From assembly GCA_946886805.1 (NCBI GenBank), contig CAMPJM010000182.1, forward strand, positions 1 to 7,689: 7,689 nt of DNA. Direction: 5' to 3'. Shown here in pieces: positions 6,899 to 7,689 of the stretch. The notes under the pieces were generated by a model. It saw nothing but the letters and a program-made list of their open reading frames with translations, made no database searches and had not been told where the DNA came from. A program made the position numbers and the translations under genes. Origin of the DNA: an uncultured Flammeovirgaceae bacterium. Its GTDB lineage: Bacteria; Bacteroidota; Bacteroidia; Cytophagales; Cyclobacteriaceae. The first letter of the stretch is position 1, and the number at the start of each line of letters is the position of its first letter.

Positions 6899-6944
6899 GG
6901 GGAAGTTTTTTCGTGTTCCAACTGCCTCTACAGCCCTGATTTGC

Positions 6945-6983
6945 ATGCCTTTTGCTTAAATCTCATTATTTTTAGGCATTTTT
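6945..6983 (+). terminator. Weak candidate terminator after the DUF58 gene
   Basis: ATGCCT (6945-6950) can pair with AGGCAT (6974-6979), and inside the 23 nt loop AAAT can pair with ATTT; five T's lie at 6979-6983. The stem is short and the loop large, so this is only a plausible intrinsic terminator for the rightward operon. The other strand lacks a T-tract after the stem. The rest of 6899-7019 shows nothing recognisable. Confidence 0.3.
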
Positions 6984-7019
6984 CTCTACTTTCGTTACTA
7001 AATGTTCCCATTCTTTATA

Positions 7020-7364
7020 TCATTTTGATTTTGATAAGCGTTCTAAGCACGCAAGGATCTCATTTTTATTGGCTTCAACATGAGTGATGACACCCGTAAA
7101 AAACATCGCCATTTTTGATACCAAGTCTGCTACGCTTATTTCGTTTTTGATCTTCCTATTTTTATATATAATATGATTCCCATACTGATTAAAAGAACCG
7201 TTTTTTGGATAGATTTGATCTTGCGTGATTTTCGATATATTATCGCAATTTTTTAAAAACTGAAATAAAGCATAGAGTTCTTTATTGTCTTTTATCTCCT
7301 CTTTATTTACGCCACAATTTTTGGAGATGAGCATAAGTCGGAGCATATTATCTTGTAGTTGCAT
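7020..7364 (-). CDS. Hypothetical protein of unknown family (3' part of a longer open frame)
   Basis: From the first ATG (7364) to TGA (7020-7022) this reads 114 residues. I do not recognise the family. The sequence is lysine- and asparagine-rich and looks globular and mostly helical: CGVNKEEIKDNKELYALFQFLKN near 17-39, a short polar middle with QYGNHIIYKNRKIKNEIS (about 60-77), and a C-terminal ADLVSKMAMFFTGVITHVEANKNEI helix pair. There is no signal peptide and no membrane segment. The ATG is probably not the true start, because the same frame stays open for 84 codons further upstream (see the next entry). A hand count of GC over 7141-7260 gives 31 of 120 (26%), far lower than about 47% over two sampled 60-base stretches of moxR, so the gene may have been acquired. 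It converges with the DUF58 gene and is not part of the operon. Confidence 0.5.
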   Translation of the reverse strand: MQLQDNMLRLMLISKNCGVNKEEIKDNKELYALFQFLKNCDNISKITQDQIYPKNGSFNQYGNHIIYKNRKIKNEISVADLVSKMAMFFTGVITHVEANKNEILACLERLSKSK

Positions 7365-7689
7365 CTCTAATTTTATATCATTTTTACCATCCTTCTCATT
7401 TTCATCCTTTCTTAAAAAATACCAAAGGCTTGCTGCCCCGGTACCTCTGGAAAAATAATCAAATGACGTTAAATATTCTTTTAATTCAGGGTGCAGTAAT
7501 TGACTGGTTCTTTCAAATAGCAGATGTTTTAATTGATTATATTTTACTTTATGATAGAAATCATTAATTCTGACTTTTTTTAAAATAGCGTAATTATTTG
7601 CAATGTTAGGTAAAGGCTAATATGTTGAATGGAAATCAAAAAAAATCATTTCTTTCCATTCTTTAATTAATGTTAATAAGCAGCTAAAA
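7365..7689 (-). pseudogene. 5' part of the same reading frame, broken by an in-frame TAG
   Basis: Read on the minus strand in the same frame as the 114-residue protein, 7616-7365 encodes 84 further residues without a stop. These include FYHKVKYNQLKHLLFERTSQLL and LTSFDYFSRGTGAASLWYFLRKDE, which look like normal protein rather than noise. No ATG, GTG or TTG occurs in these codons. The frame meets TAG at 7617-7619, and beyond it reads on in frame for 23 codons to the window edge (including ATG at 7647-7649 and the segment LIKEWKEMIFFDF). The simplest reading is a longer gene with a premature stop, or one whose 5' end was lost or shifted. Alternatives are an ATT start at 7602-7604 or 7584-7586, or a sequencing error (TGG to TAG). 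At about 70% AT an 84-codon stop-free run is improbable by chance (roughly 0.001 by a simple estimate). Confidence 0.45.

Noticed and set aside
7611..7689. Mobile element end or attachment site near the right edge
   Set aside because: The sequence is AT-rich and the adjacent gene looks broken, but I found no inverted repeat, target duplication, transposase or tRNA to support it.

Overview
The window looks like part of the chromosome of a member of the Bacteroidota, probably a Cytophagia- or Sphingobacteriia-like lineage; rank below phylum is a guess. This rests on the gene families and their wording (a SpoIIM-like protein starting with an 'IFV..NEKKW' type N-terminus, a membrane protein ending in a 'FQYFNLSER' type motif), on A-rich start regions without clear Shine-Dalgarno sequences, on moderate to low GC, and on one TAnnTTTG-like promoter candidate.

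Layout. Positions 1-198 hold the C-terminal end of a Gfo/Idh/MocA-type oxidoreductase, entering from the left. Just after its stop codon lies a small exact-period heptanucleotide repeat (202-236), sandwiched between two converging genes. An RDD-family membrane protein runs leftward (942-244). A 44 bp divergent intergenic region separates it from a tight rightward operon of six genes (987-6898): SpoIIM/DUF95-like membrane protein, YciC/GPDPase-membrane-domain-like protein, DUF4129-type protein, DUF4350 protein, MoxR AAA+ ATPase and DUF58/vWA protein. The first four genes overlap each other by 26, 23 and 8 nt; the last two follow after gaps of 3 and 20 nt. A weak terminator candidate follows at 6945-6983.

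How the genes work together. MoxR ATPases paired with DUF58/vWA proteins are thought to act as chaperone-like machines on membrane or periplasmic targets. Here the pair comes with five membrane proteins (RDD, SpoIIM-like, YciC-like, DUF4129, DUF4350). As I recall, a similar set with a divergent RDD gene is found around moxR2 in mycobacteria (Rv3691-Rv3695), so this appears to be a widely conserved envelope module of unknown biochemical function. It is not the Bat aerotolerance operon, because the BatA/B/C/D/E genes are absent.

The right end (7020-7689) is much more AT-rich and holds a leftward reading frame of unknown family. Its open frame extends 84 codons upstream of its first ATG without any usual start codon and meets an in-frame TAG at 7617-7619. 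It looks like a gene with a broken 5' end, possibly of foreign origin. Apart from this the window is a well-known type of conserved core module; I see no CRISPR array, tRNA, rRNA, insertion sequence or defence system.
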